Shown here one piece after another: positions 1-14,400 of a stretch of 64,000 bases of DNA. Each line of letters opens with the position of its first letter. The stretch's first letter is position 1. The stretch spans positions 96,271,674 to 96,335,673 of the forward strand of contig RSEF01000001.1 of the NCBI GenBank assembly GCA_003993805.1, given 5' to 3'. Made by a program: the position numbers and the translations under genes. This DNA comes from Himantopus leucocephalus. Its lineage: Eukaryota > Chordata > Aves > Charadriiformes > Recurvirostridae. The notes beneath the pieces were generated by a model. That model did not search any database and was not told the DNA's origin. It saw only the letters and a list, made by a program, of their open reading frames with translations.

Positions 1-3000
1 AAAAAAAAAGACACCGTACTACTTTCTTGGAAAAGAAAGCAAAACAAAGCTATGTTTTGGATTTTTTTTTCCTACTTAAATGCTTCAGATGTCTGTGGTA
101 GGGGTAGGATTAACATGTTGGAAATGTTATCTATGTCCTTAGTGCTGCGTTCTTAGTAGGTCTGTACGTCCTTAGGCACTTCCCAGCTTGGCTAGAAAAT
201 TCCCAGAGATCTTGCTTTGACTTGCTTATAATTTCTTAGAAGTGCCCATTGTGCAGAGATAGACATCTGTCCCCTAGTCTAAGCCTTTATTACAGTGTAG
301 GCTGAGATGAATAGGGACCTGAATGCTATCTAAGTTTGTCACCAAAGCATTAAAAGTGATCAGCTGTTGTAGTAGCAATGGCAGTATTTAAATGGTAACA
401 GGAGCATTTAAGTAAGCAGCCAAAGTCTTCCTTATTTCCCCAACAGACAATTTAAACCAGAACTGTGGTGCTAAAACTTCAGTGTCACAGTGCCTAAACA
501 AGTCTGTGCTCCACCCCAGAGCATCAATGGCATGACAGTAAAAATTCCTCCACTTCTGAAGTGTAGGGGACTTAAGACTAACAGCACCCCAAAATGCAGG
601 CTAGTACCAAGAGTTACCTCTTACTGTCAATATAGGAGAATTATTAAAGAACCTGATCTCAATAGAACAGACGGGTGGTTATGAAAGCGTATGGTAAAAC
701 AGGAAAACATCCCTGTAGGCAAAGCTGTCAAAGCTACAGAAATCTGAAAGTAAAATTGGTATAAATAATTATCTGGAACCAATGAGGCAAGAAAGAAAGA
801 CAAATACTGTCAAGAGAGAATAAGATACAAATTTAAAACCCAAGCTGCAGCAAGTGAGACACAAGAAAGCCAACCATTGCTATAAACTACAAGATAAGAG
901 GAACAGTGCCGAGGTGATCCTTTTCCAGCAGAAAAATGGTGCCCTAAGAGTTAATCAAACCCAGAATATTCATACATTGCTAGTTAATCTAACTTTACTT
1001 CTCAAGTGTTCTTGTTTTCCATTTTGAACACAACTGAAGAAGATGAATATGCAGATTAATCTAATCTTGGAATTAATTTTCATCATAACTCTGAATATTT
1101 GTACACAAATACCATATTGCTGAAACACACCCTACACTGTTAATTTCACACCATGAATCCATGAATTTGGACTGAATTAGTGGAAACTTTTAAAAGATTT
1201 ATACTCCAACATCAAGAGGTACACATAAATGTTTCCAAAGAGAATGCAAGAACCATCAAAGTGAGGTTATCTGTTTTTCACTTTCTTATTTTCGCTGGCT
1301 TACAAAACCCTTGCCGCAGCACAAGCTTTTGGGACTGTGGTTAACCTTTAATTAACAGGGCCCAACCTTTCCTACTTTTGTCCTTCTGCTGTGGCAGGCT
1401 GAAGAGCCATCCTGTCCCTTCCCCACAGACATGGTAGTCACTCCGAACAAATTCCCACATTCACCTTTTTCTTCCTCTCTCCTTCCTTCTTTCTCCTCCA
1501 TCTGAGATGAAGCCTTTTTGCTTAACCCTGAATCCTTGCACAGGTCCCAGCTGGTTACTTCTGATGAGCCTGTTGGCCATCACGGGGGTCCTTCCCACCC
1601 CACTCCCAGGCTGTCTTTCCCAGGGTCCGAACCACAGACCGAGTGCAGTGACCACCACCTCCTCACAGCTGCTGACATCCCCAGGGGCCACCTCTCCCCT
1701 GTCCCCTCTAAACATTTGCTGTTCCTGTGCTGGAAAGATTATAAACCTCATGATCGGCTGGATGGCAAACAGTAACAAATTCTCGGATTCATTATTATAC
1801 TCTAAATTGACCATACCAGCAACTACGGAAAGGAGATACTCATGGGGCTGGGGCCAGGGCCTTTGGCATCTGTTGCCATGAAATTCAGGAATTACAGCTA
1901 ATGGAACAGAAAAAAATCTCTTCTTCCTTGCCAAGACCTCCCAGGCAGGGAAGGCAAACAATCAATATTTTCTCCTCGCTGTATCTCAGCAAGATGTTGC
2001 TGAAGGCTTTTGGCTTCTGAGAACAACCAGGGAGAGCAAGAAGATGCTGGAGGTCACAGAGGTATTTCTCATATCCCTGAGGACAGCAGCTCTGCCAAAG
2101 GAGAGCAAGTCTCAGCTCTCTCAGCTGGCATGGCCAGTGCAATTTCGACACTGTACCTCCACGGTGCTTGTTTTGGCTTCAGCTTGGAGGCAGAGAAGCC
2201 ATTGAGATCTCTACATTGCATTGCAATTAAACATGCATCCATACACAATTCATTAGATTGCTGTGCTGAGAATGTTTAGGATATTGATAAACCAGACCAC
2301 AGTTAAACTTTAAAACCAGCCACTACCAAGTTTATTCATTAACAACTCCTGCTAATTCTATTTTGTTTACAATTTGGTTACAAAGATTTCTGCATACATG
2401 TTTTCCCATGCCTCCTATCTGTAACTATGTTTTTATTTGTCCCTTAGTGGTCAGGTTGCTCACACACCTTTGTAAAGTACTTAAACATTGTGTCTTGCCA
2501 TCCCATTGTCATGAAATACTTATATGCTCTTATAGATCACACTGTTCTAGAGTGCTTATATTTGGGTTCAAAGCAAGCTAATATTAATTATATCCTAATT
2601 AGTGCATTTATAATTTATAGATGTCACAGACCTCTGCTGGGACTGCACTTGCATTGTTTGCATGTTCTCAAGATTGTTTTTTGCTGGTGCTTCTTTCATT
2701 TTGAACTATTTTGAGGCACGAAGACTTTTTTGTTTTAAGTAGCATTGAGATCATTTCCAACTTATAGCGTACTGCTGCATGTGGTGTTTACGCCATATAT
2801 GTCCTGCCACAAAGAGTTTTTCTGGTTTTTATGCCTGTCTTTGGAGGAAGGTGGCATTCATATGAAAATAATAGTGTGAGAAATCCACTTTTATAGACAA
2901 TGAGAGTATTGTGATTAATCGTATTACAAACATACCCATCACCACTCCACAGTCAAAATGAGGCACACTCATTTGCGAGATGTAGCATCCTCATTTTTCT

Positions 3001-6000
3001 GTCTGGGATTTCTTGGATGGAAATAGGTGCCATGCCTGTACCATGCCTACAAGGTAGAGTTGAACAGACTTGAACCAGACAAGTGGTCAAAATCTTCTTT
3101 TGCCTCAAAGTGAGGAAAGAAATAGAAAAAATGGCAGGGTGATAGATGACCTGTAAAAGTAGTAGCTTCTTTTCCCTTCCCTCCCCCAAAAGAAAACAGA
3201 AGCATCAAATATGCATATCTTTTTACAAAATTAACCTTGAGTAAACACCTGAAACATTAACAAAAATAAGACAAGCAATAAGCAAATAACAAAATGGGCC
3301 AATTTCCACTCTCTAGAAGCCTGTAAATATATGGGAGAAGAAGGAGAATAACTGCCAGAAAAATACTAGAAAGCCAAAAGTGAAGAAAAAGATGGAAAAA
3401 GAATGGCAAGGACCAAGACGAAGTTAAGCAAAAATAGAAGACAAGGAGATAAAACAAGAGGGAAAAAAATGGAAGGCAGAAATGGGAAATGTACACATCT
3501 TAGAAGGGAAAATTAAAAAAAAAAATTGAAAAGGAGGAAAAGTAGGAGAATTCTAGTGAGGCTGAATGATTGTGTATCTGAGGCAAAACAGCCACGAGGA
3601 AAGAATAAGGACACAAAAGTCGTATTGCTTTAATCATGCTATGTAGTTACACTAGTAAAACCTCCTGAACATAGACTGAGCAGTGTAGATCTAAATGTGT
3701 TTATAGCAGTAGAGAATATTCGTAAAAGAAATGGAAAATATGCAGGGCGGGAATATAGCTAATAGCAGCAATAGCAAAGCAATGGTCAGGTTGGAATAAA
3801 GAGATAAAAGAATTGCACATTCTACTCAGCAGTAACAACAGAGCAGCATTTTAATGGTGCCTCTTAACTTTTATTGCAGAAAGGTTTCACTTCTGCAATC
3901 AAACAGTAAATTCAGCTTTTAAAAGAAGGGTTCCAAGCCTTGTGTGGTTACCCCTCATGCCAAGATACTTCAGACATGGACATAGACTGCACACTTTCTG
4001 GTGTATTTACTTTGCGGAGAATATTCTTATCAGCTTAGGCAATTCCATTTGCCACTCACACACACGGTTGAGGTTCTGGGGGCAGATTTAAAGTTTTGGG
4101 CTTCTAACTTCAGTCCAGCATGTAAAGTCATGGTGGAAGGTAGATGGCAGGAATACCTGTACACCGCACAGGGATCCCCTACAGTCAATATTGGGCTCCG
4201 GGGAGGTAACCCAATAATATATATATTTTGAACGCATTTTCAAATGCAGTTATGAATCACACCAAAGAGAACAAGATTGCTGTACAAACTAATCCTCTTT
4301 TCTCTTGAGTTTCAAAGCAATTACATTGCATTTAAGGCACTGTGGATTTCAGCTGACTGGACCAGTGCCTGGGCGCCAAGGGCATCTCGGTAGATCTGAT
4401 AAGCCGCATAATTCATGCACAGATGAACAGCAGTTACTGCTACGCTCGTCCTTTTCTACAATTAATATTTTTGCAGTTGGTTTGCTTTCTTAGACAGCGG
4501 ATAACAAAAATTCACATGATACAGACCAGAGTCTCTATGATTTGTATGCAAAAGCAACCTTCATTAATGTCTACTGACAGCATGACTACTTAAGTGATTC
4601 AGTCTGGTGTCCTTTAGTCACAGCCTCTTGAGGGTTAAGGCTTTCTATATAGCAGCAGGGACCACTTCTGCACTAAACACCAATGTTCAGTTAATCCACA
4701 TTCTAATTAATTGGTTTTCTTTTACTGGGTATTCATGTCTAAAAGGGATTTTTATATCAATTTATCACATTTAACAAACCAGTACAAAGCAGAGTTAGAG
4801 CTGTTGTAATTATTGTATTCTTTTTCACATCGAGTGAATACAGAGCATCCATTTTAATTTGAGTGTGAGCAGGCACATCGCCACAGAAGCCTGTCTTGAT
4901 GCAGGGGTCTGGAGCGAGATCCTGGGTAGGTCAGTCTTAAAAGTCACAGGGCTCCACTCCACGACATTATGTATTAATAAATCCAGTCCAGCAGAGCCAG
5001 AGGCATTCCCGTATTACAGAAATTTCCATAATAAAGCATAATCAATGGAGTTGAACTCATTAATAAAAGAGCTAAGTGTATGCTAGCACAGTAACAGGCA
5101 AGATAATCATTATTAGAGAAAAGATACTGTTGGAGAGGCAAACTTGTGCCTCCATCAGGCTACTTACCAGCTATTGTCCCAGAGGTATGGATGGAGGGAG
5201 GGTTACGTCTCATTCCCCTTCACTCAAAAAGACAGGTTCTTCATAACGCAGGTACAATAGGTACGCTATCCAGGGTTTCTCTGGGCAGAAAACACAGGCT
5301 GATCTTCTACATTTCGAGTCACAAAAGTGTTGCCATCAAGTGTGACAAAAGTAACCTCTAAGCAGGCCTTTATGTGTCAACTTTCTCTGATCCCTCTTCT
5401 GAGTTGCCTGTAGATGTATGTGCAGTCATTTTATGTTAGTATATTGGCTTGCATATCTCATTAGAAGAGCTCCTAAGTTTCCAGAAAAGAAACTAAATTT
5501 CAGTTCCGGTTGATGACTTAGGTTTCTGAGTATAATTTCATTTAACACTAGCACAAATCTACAAAATTTCCAAAGCTAGTAGCTTACAGGATGAGATCAT
5601 TTGTTTAGGAGACATTAAAGGGGTGCCCATTTATACTGTACAGGTGAGAAATCTGCTGGAAGACTTGAGAGGGTTCCTCCTCCTCGGAAATAGGCAAGAG
5701 GAATCAAAAAGCTCTTGCTACATGGGAGAAAATGAGCATTTAGTGAAAATTCTCAGCAGGACCACTTCAGGACTTCAGATACTTAGCTGAGCCAGGTTCG
5801 AAAGGTCAGGACAAGTTTTTTTGAAAAAAAACCCAAACACCTCTAGTTTCATCAAAAGAGTTAGAATTAGAATTAATAGGGACCAAAACACCTCCTAAAC
5901 AGAGAGTGCCACTGAAGTATGGATTGCAATAAGTTCTGTGCGTGCTAAAGTACAGCCTCAAAACTATTTACCCAACTCATAGTCATTTGTGCATATTATA

Positions 6001-9000
6001 CTTGTTAGATTTATTTCCAGACTTGAGATGGGCCTAGGCTATGAACCATCCTTGTACCACAGGAATCTCTTTTTCCCTCAGAGTTCCTTGGTTTTATTTA
6101 CCATTTACACTGGCCCATCCCTAGATGCACGCACAGAAAGAGAGCAAATTCTGCACAAAATTTTATGGGTGGCAAGGGAATTCATTGGCTTCTCTTCTCT
6201 TTTGTACAACCATTTACTCCTGCACAAAATCAGCATTTAAACCCACTTAGCAGCATTTTCAATGACAGAAACAACTATATAACTGCTAGGGTACCCTGCA
6301 GGCTTCTTGATCGTGACTCGGTTACCTTTTTCCATCCATATTGGTTGCTGCATGAGAGAAACTCCCTTAAGAGACACTGTTGCTGGCAGTTGTTTACAGC
6401 CATGAAGCCTCATCCCACCTCCCAGCCTCTGCAACAGAGAGCAGATCCTTTCAGCAGGCCAAATGATTCAAATCATTTCTTTCTAGGAAGCAGAGAGACT
6501 TGTGTAGTGAGAACTTTATTGGTGCTTGTCTTGCGTCAGTCTTCTCCAGGGGACTTTTCTGTGTTTGCTGCTTTTTGCTTTCTGGTCCTGCGATGGCCCT
6601 CTTGGCTGTCCTGAGCAGATGTTTGGAGCTGTCATTGGAGACAATGACTAATAAAGTTCCAGCAAAACAGAAAATCTCAGTGTGAAACGAAGCTGCTGTC
6701 AGGAGCCATTGGGGTCTGTGACCCTCAGGATGGCTTGGGGGATGGGGGGTTTCATGCTACCAGTCAGAACTGGTTCCTGAGCAGCCCACTGATGGCAAAG
6801 TCCTACTTCTTGCTCCATTGCAGCGTGGGAGAAGCCATTGCAGAGTCCAAAATCAGGTCTTCTGTGAGTGAGAGCCACAAAGCCCATGAAAATGCAGGTG
6901 CAAACATGTCTCATGTCAGAATTGATGGCCCCATCCTGAGGGGTTACTTTGTCTCATGAGCAGGGCTGAAGAAATCCTCTCTCCTTTCATTGCTTCCCTT
7001 GAACTTTGTCATCCTTCGGTTACCAAAGCAAATGTCACGCTGTGCTGTTTGAAGCAGCTCTGATTAATTCATCTCTCCTATATATAATGATGATAAAGCC
7101 AATAGAGGCAAAAAGCTCACAACCAGCTGCTAGGCACTGGCTAACCAGAAATGTAGAAAAAAGAGCAGGTCTGACTCCAACTGCCCTGTTAAACGGCATG
7201 GACATTGCAAACTGAACATACATTTCTCGTCTGTTGCATAAAATCTTTTGCTATCGCTTTCCTCTGTCATCCTCTGTATTGTAATGAGACACAGTGTCTT
7301 CACTGCTGCTTACCTCCTGTGATTATAAGACATTTTGTTTTTAAGCACGCTGAAGAGCTAAATGTGTATTTATGGTATACAAGATACTTTGCTTAGCATT
7401 ATAGAGGAGAAAACTGTATGAATCCCCCTATGTTCCATTGTTGGGATGTGTTTATCATTCCACAATCAAATGTAATGCAAGTTGGCATCAATTTTACTAA
7501 GAATAATAAGCCAAAACGTAATCTGAATACATAAAAAGTGTTGTTGACAGCTTGTTTACAAAATCCAGGACTTTAATGCAGATTTTGTTTTAGCGCAAAA
7601 CCTATTAACATAATAAGAATACTGTCTGCTGCAGACAACCTGTTATCCTCAGCTGCACTTTTTTGGAGAAGTCTTACTTTCTCAGACACCTTGAAACTTT
7701 GCTTACACGCAGTCCTCACTGCCACTAGTCCCATGGATTTCTGAAGATTTTATGAAGGCTTCTCTACCAGTATATATGGGTGTCCTTCCCACTTCTCAGG
7801 ACTGATAGGTTTATTTTATTAAATTCTTGCCCTTTGGGGACACATTATTTTGTAACCCTCCAAACTCAGATTTGCATGTACAAATGGGGTTATTACATAT
7901 ACACTTCAGTAGTTCAGCACCTTTCCAGGGACTAACTCATTCCCTTTCTCCAAGTGCTTAGGGTCAAATTAATAGTACCAAGATGAATAATCTTAAATAT
8001 TCAACCTAAGCCCCAGTTCAGGAAAGCAGTTAAGCAAGTGTTTCACCCTTCAAGAAGAGCACAGATGCCTTTTAAGAGACCAAATATCACTTAAATATTT
8101 CATAAATAAAAATGTTTTCCTGAATTAAGGAATTTCTCTGAAGAACATCTGCTTAACAAATCAGGCTGGGAGAAGAATCTACCTGAACTTTGTGTGAAGT
8201 CCAATTTTATCTGGTATATTTATTTATCATTATAACAGAAAACATGAACCACACATTTGAAATCCAAGGAGAACTGCTGCAGGCAACTACACAAAGAGAA
8301 TAAATGCAGCCATCTATCACACAGCTGGTGCACAGAGCTCTGTTTTAACTGTAAAACAGAAAGGAACGAACCTAAACTTGAGTGTATAACTTTTATTTTG
8401 GTGTTCTGCAGCTCCTGAGTGCTTACCTTGCAAACTCTTTTGTTTGTGTATGCAACAAGTATATGCATTGTATGCATATATCTGTCCCATGAATAAAAGA
8501 ATGCATTGATGGGTTGGTTCTTAAATTTGTTCCAGCACAAAGATGCCAAGTTTGATAAATCTTTTACAAAGGCAACCAAAAAAATCATGTCTAATATGGC
8601 CTGTAGAAAAGTCAGGTAAATTTTATTTATGTTAAGGGAAAGTTATAGTAAAGGTTTGAAAAACTCTTATAACAAAGACTAAATCTAAACCATAAATATT
8701 TACAAATTTAAATACTTAAATATTTCCTGTATGTTCATATGTGGAATATATAACATATGTTCTCTGGATTTTGTTGTTATCTAAAGTTGTTTACAGTATT
8801 TGATACAGAAAAAATATTTCCTGTTTCTGTTGGTACTGTAGAATATTTATATTGATTTTGAGTCCTTATTTTGAAACAAATTTCCAAATCTAACCTACAT
8901 TTGAGAAAAACTGACCACCTACTTGTTTTTCCAATCTAACGGCGCAAGTAAGACTATAGCAAGTGTTTTATTGCACACAGGAACACGAAAGAATTTACAA

Positions 9001-10898
9001 AGACTGTAGAGTCAAGAAATACCAAACTAAAAGTTTTACATTCAAGTTGAAGGCAGCTTCTTTATTCATCTACTTCATCTAACAGTTTTCACTTTCATGA
9101 TTACGTAATTTTTCATGAAAAAGATGCGGGCATCTTTAGTCAACAAATGCTCTGAATACCTCTTTGGCATGTTGCTTTACATCAATTCATGATGTAGCCA
9201 CACATTATTCATTGAATGTCATTCAAGCTTTTTCTTGAATCAGAATTGCAGATTACCTCACGGACATCCTTGGAGCGTTTCACAAACCTCACTCAACTTA
9301 TTTTCCCAAGAACCCTTCAGCAGTGAGGCATAAAGTGAGGCGAAGGAAGTTTAAGAGTAAAACTGTTTGCTAATTGGGAGTTTACAGTTTGCAACTGTGA
9401 CTTTCATGATCAGCATGTCAGAACAATCAGGTAGTAAATTCTCAGTTGACAGCCTTGCTCATCCTCCAGCGGCTCCCAGATGCAACATATGCACTGCAGA
9501 TACTGTCTTAAAGGTTTTAACTGCCAGACTAAGCAGCAGGTAAGGTTTTTCAAAAGTTCACGACAAGGTCAGCTTGGAGGATTTTTCTTACAGTACACCT
9601 AAAACTACGTCTATGACAGCACCTCAGTCTCTGACAAATTTCAAACCCTGAAGTCTGTCTCTGAAACAAGAGAGCATTAAAGCTCTTCAACAGAAAGGAT
9701 TGTGTGATAATGTGTTTAATATTCATCTTCCCTTAATCTTGTTCTTGACAAATAACTTGAACTGTCAAGTGGCCTTATTTACTGGCAAGGCTGAAAACTG
9801 TGCCTATAATGACAATATTTATTATCTGGAATGTACCTCGTCAAGATTTTACTGGCACTCACCGTGTATGTTGTCCACGCGCATGCCTTACATCACATAT
9901 AGTAGTTTAACAGAGGTGTTTGGGCTCAAGCAAATTACATTTGGGCTTTTCACTGACTTCAGCTGGTATGGTACAAAACCTCAGCATGTTATTCATACTG
10001 TCCTTCAGTCTCACATTAATATGTCTTCCCATTTACAGGCAGTCAAGACAGAAAAATATCTTTTTCACATACATTTTGACCAGTCAAGTCATACTGCTCG
10101 GGCCCAGAGCTGGTGGGTCTACAAGCAGACATTTTGCTCAGAGGTCAGAGTATATGCCCACATTAACCCTCAAATTGTTTTTTCAGCCAACTCAAAAAAA
10201 AAAATATTCAGTCATGTGTTTCCTGAGATCCTGAACTGATCTTTGCCTATGGAAATGCACATTCCTTTAAGACAGAGAATGTATGAAATAGATTACATTA
10301 CCCACAGCTTTAACCACCACTAAAAATCTGGATCAAAATGAAATAACCTACGTGCTATAATCAAACTGGTAGCACAAAGTTTGATATATTTGCATATAGC
10401 AGGTAAGTTACTCCTTATTCATAAGACTAAAAAAAAACCCCAAGGAATTATACTTCACCGGTTTCCTTTTCCCACACACTCTGGGAACTTAACAAATGAA
10501 TTCACTGGCTATAATCTGTAGCCATCTGAGCTCAAAAGTGAATGCAGCAAAGACAATGAGAAACAAAATATCCTGAAGCACTAACACACCTGAGTCAATT
10601 TGAGGAGAACCTTAAGTTTTCAATTTATGTTCATGAGCCCCAGCACTGTCAGACTTGCTGTGATTTTTTACCTCAAATCAGTGTCTGTAACTCTTCTCAT
10701 GACCAATGCATAAAATGCACAAGGTTGAAAAGTGGAATAGATGAATACATTAAATAGAAGGATCAAATGAAAAAAGGAGACTGCACTGCTAACTCTGCAC
10801 ATCACTGACATTAGGAAATTCAGGAAAAAAACCCACCTTTTCACTACTCTCCTTAACATTGTGTTTTAAGTAAGAGGAGGGTTTCCCCCCTCTTCAAC
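1..10898. other. Intronic or 3'-flanking sequence, no gene recognised
   Basis: No exon, transposon or RNA gene is recognised. The sequence is AT-rich, with an A/G-rich tract at about 3325-3560. The longest reading frames (1461-1961 minus; 9700-10239 plus) show no domain, no signal peptide and no splice support. The canonical last exons of OCA2 were looked for on the minus strand and not seen. Given the gene's direction, this stretch is most likely still in an OCA2 intron. Confidence 0.7.
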
Positions 10899-10904
10899 TT
10901 TATT
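10899..10904 (-). promoter_or_regulatory. Possible poly(A) signal AATAAA
   Basis: A minus-strand AATAAA lies about 300 bp downstream of the stop codon of the candidate terminal exon at 11207-11416. On the minus strand it is followed by a G-rich stretch (GTTGAAGAGGGGGG). AATAAA is common in AT-rich DNA, so this is meaningful only if that exon is real. Confidence 0.2.
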
Positions 10905-11206
10905 AATGAAAAGTAGGCACAGGCCGTCTGGAGAAAGGGGCTGGAAACAAAACAAACAAGTTGGTTTCGTTTGGCAACTGGTGGACTGGAGGAACAGAAT
11001 GTGAATGAGCAAGGAATGGAGAGAAGACCGCAGGTTCAAAATAGCAGGTGTCTATAAAGGGAAAATATCTGGTGGACAATAAATTCTAGAGGAAAGGGAG
11101 AGACATGAGAGGATGTAGGAAAAAGAGAAAAATCTGTAACACCCTACTAATTGTGCCTCTTGTTTATAGCACTATGCAGCTCCCTTCCTCCTATTATCTT
11201 GCACAG

Positions 11207-11416
11207 TTAGGGCAGCTCATACATCATGGACAAACCAATGTGTGTTGCTTTTCTTAAAAATAACAGTAGGTCTTTTACTGCAGCCAGGATAATAGTAATG
11301 ATGGCCAAGACCACGTTGTGAGAGGGCTTTCTTTCCATTACTGATTCACTAGGCAAAACACTAATTGAAACTATCGCTAATAAATCACTGGTGCGTATCA
11401 ACGTTGCAACAGCAAC
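11207..11416 (-). other. Candidate alternative terminal exon in the OCA2 intron
   Basis: On the minus strand a strong acceptor (a T-rich tract of about 15 bases ending TTTTTTCAG) precedes 11416. A 69-codon frame follows, from VAVATLIRTSDLLAIV to MMYELP, ending in TAA at 11209-11207. Read from the acceptor, the frame is phase 0, the same phase in which the last recognised OCA2 exon ends. It contains a hydrophobic stretch (NVVLAIITIILAAVKDLLLFL region) able to span a membrane. It does not resemble the canonical OCA2 C-terminus (IPVLLNLSHD onward), and I do not recognise it from another gene. It may be a chance frame behind a cryptic splice site. Confidence 0.2.
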
Positions 11417-14400
11417 CTGAAAAAAGAAAAACAGTGTTATCAACTTTAAACATAGTGCAGAAACCCTTCTGCTTCTTATTAGATTGAGTAGCACTAGGAT
11501 ATTGCTAATCCTATAATATTCTCCCTAATAAGAAATCTGTGAGAAAAGGTTTCTTCTCTCATCCTCTCCCTCTAGAGCATCTGTGGAGGAAGGTTTTAAT
11601 CCTTTTCTCAGTAAATCTCCAACACTTGTTGATTTCCTGTTGTCCCTAATAAATCACTCAGATTTTCATATGCTGACTTCATCTGAGGTGGTTAGCACTT
11701 ATTCTGAATTGCTAGGATTTCCTATTGTAAATTCACTTCAGAAATATTAATTTAATGCTTCAGCTATTTCATTATTTTTTCTGGCTTCATTCCCAATCAT
11801 TTTTTTAGCATCCAATTACAACAAACACAGAGGCTCATGCTTAGCATATTTATTTTCTGTCTGTTTCAGGTGACACTGATTTTCTGCTATTTGGAACCTA
11901 TGAATTCTTTAATGGTGGCTAATGTAGGGAGTATTAATCTGGTAGCTGTTATGCTGATGTTTCGACATTTTTTATTAATATCTTTAAAATAACAGATGAT
12001 GTTTGCATATAACTTTAATTCCTTGCTATTTGATAAACAGTATTTATTTCTTTTACAAAGCCCAAAGCATCCATATAGAAAATGTACCTTCTTAAAGCAC
12101 TTTAGAAAGTTAAGGTAAAATCAGGAAACAAATAAGTAAACAAATCCATTGACCATAAAAAGTTAAACAGAAAGCTAGCAACACAGCAGGAAATAGTAGC
12201 CTTTTTTTTCTGAACGTGTTCCCGTATATTAAATATAAAATCATTCTGAAACACTGGAGGAAGTCTTCAGGGCAAGTTGTCTGAAGACAGTTTTTGCAAA
12301 TACTTTGCAAATAACATTTGACTTCTTAGATAAGACCTTCTTCTTTCTGGGTGGTCAAACAATTTTCATTTCTAATTGTACCTTTAAAATTTGTTTTCTT
12401 CAAAACAATACCCTTTATTTTGATTTTTTTTATGAAAACCAGAATTACTTTCTAGGAATAGACTTCTTGTTAACCAAGAAATGGTAGAAGAAGCTTTAGT
12501 ATGGTCTAAAATAAGCTTTTGTGAGTAGCTGTAGAAAAATCCATTCAATTAGGCAAGTTTCCTTTTATAGATATGAACTGGAGTTGGCTCGTTCCCCAAA
12601 GAATAAATCATTATATCTTTTTCAAGACAGTTGGGTGTTTCTAAATCCTACAGTTTAATTCAAATATTGTCATAGAAATGAGAAAGATTTTTTCAGTCAT
12701 ATCTTGGTAATATCTGCTAGCAAGCTGTTCATAAAGGTAACTGTGTAGTACAGGAAAACATTTCCAGTTTTTAGACCCATTTTGATTTGATCTGTAATTA
12801 AGATAGAGAGTAAACATATCCAGTACAACAGCTCTTAAAGAAATTTAAATCTCTCAGGCAAGAGGTTTCTTGGTCACAGAAATCTCCAAAAGTTGGGACA
12901 ATATTCTGGGAAAACATCATTTTATGTTTGCTCTACTCTTGTTTTCTTCACAGGCACCCACTATGCCCCATTGTCAGAGGCACATGCTGGACTGGGCAGA
13001 CCCTNCCTAGATAGCTCAGTATTTGGTTGTAGTATCTAGTTCTAGTATGTCCCGGTTTCTTTCCTTGCTTTCAGTAATTACCCTGCTTATCTACTGGAGT
13101 TGGCTTCTTTTGGGCTTTGCTTATATTGCCCTGTAGTTCTATAACTCATATATTGCTGTCTTACTGCATTTTATACCATTCAGAAAGAGTAAATGAATCT
13201 CAGAGTAGTCATATATTTATATTTACTTTACGGCTTAAACCAAACATCATCAAATAGCCTAAAGGGATGTCAATGAAAATGAGAATCCCGTCTTCTGACA
13301 TCAGCCACAAGTGTACTAAAGATGATAGACTTTTACATAATTTATTACTTAACTAATGTTTTGTTCAGCCTTTTAGAGAGAACTTCACTGCAAAAATAAA
13401 TTCCACCCACTCTTCAAATTCACTCCATTTTTATGGGATTCTATACACTAGTTTTGTCAAGGATGTAGTCACTCTAACTTGTGCCCTTCTGATGCGCAGA
13501 TTACGTTGATAACTATAATGGAAGTCAATGAAAAATATACTTCATTACCTTGAAATGATCTGAAGTACCTGGGTAATTTTCATTTTAGCAATTGCCTGCT
13601 AATGTGTGAAACAACAGCAAGAGGCCAGAAAAACATGTTTATCACTGTTATTTCTCTGCTTATTGAACATTAGATTATACTCACGTAAAACCCTGTGCAA
13701 ACAAACAGCTTTATCTTTTTTTACAATTTGCTTTGTCATATGAGCTCTTGCTGAGCTCTTCTTGGTTGTGCAAAAGAAGCAACAATGTTGTTTAAGGAAG
13801 GAAAGCCAGTTTATTTGAAGGAAATCCTCAGGAAAGCAGCATATCATAAAAAAAATTCCTAGAAGCAGAATGAATTTAGCCTTAAGTTTGGTTGCCTAAA
13901 AGCATGATCAGTATGATTTTGTACTCCTTGTGCACTGCTTGCCTTCTTTTGACAGGACAAGTGACATAAGAGAAAAAATATCTCATTTGAGTCCTGTTGA
14001 TGTATCATTTCTGAAACCAGCAAGATCTCTCTCACACCAAAGTATTCCAGAGCATTTGTTAAGATGTGTGAATGGGAATGAATTGCTGCACTTCAATCTT
14101 CCTCCTTCCAGCAGACTGTAAATGCAGACATGCATTTTCATGTCAGCTAATGCAATCCTTAATTGGCATGAGTTTGCTTAGGGATGGCAGGAGGGTTTCA
14201 AGGTCCCAGGAGCAGGATTAGGTTTTGTTTAGGCTTTTTACCCCTTAAAAAGAGCAATAAAAAAGAATCAGTATGTTGTGTTGTGGGACTATAGTATCAT
14301 TTTTGTACTCCTATGTGCCAACAGTGTTTTAATGGCATAGAAAAGAAAATAAAACCTTAAATTGTGTGAGTGAAAAAAAAGAAAAGAAAAAAAGCAATCC

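Noticed and set aside
1461..1961. Minus-strand frame of 166 codons, overlapped by plus-strand frames of 124 and 85 codons
   Set aside because: The frames overlap on both strands in a locally GC-richer patch, with no domain, signal peptide or splice support. This is typical of chance openness.
13005..13005. Single N that might mark another collapsed duplication
   Set aside because: The sequence on each side is not repeated, unlike at 29328 and 46287, so it is only a contig join or ambiguous base.
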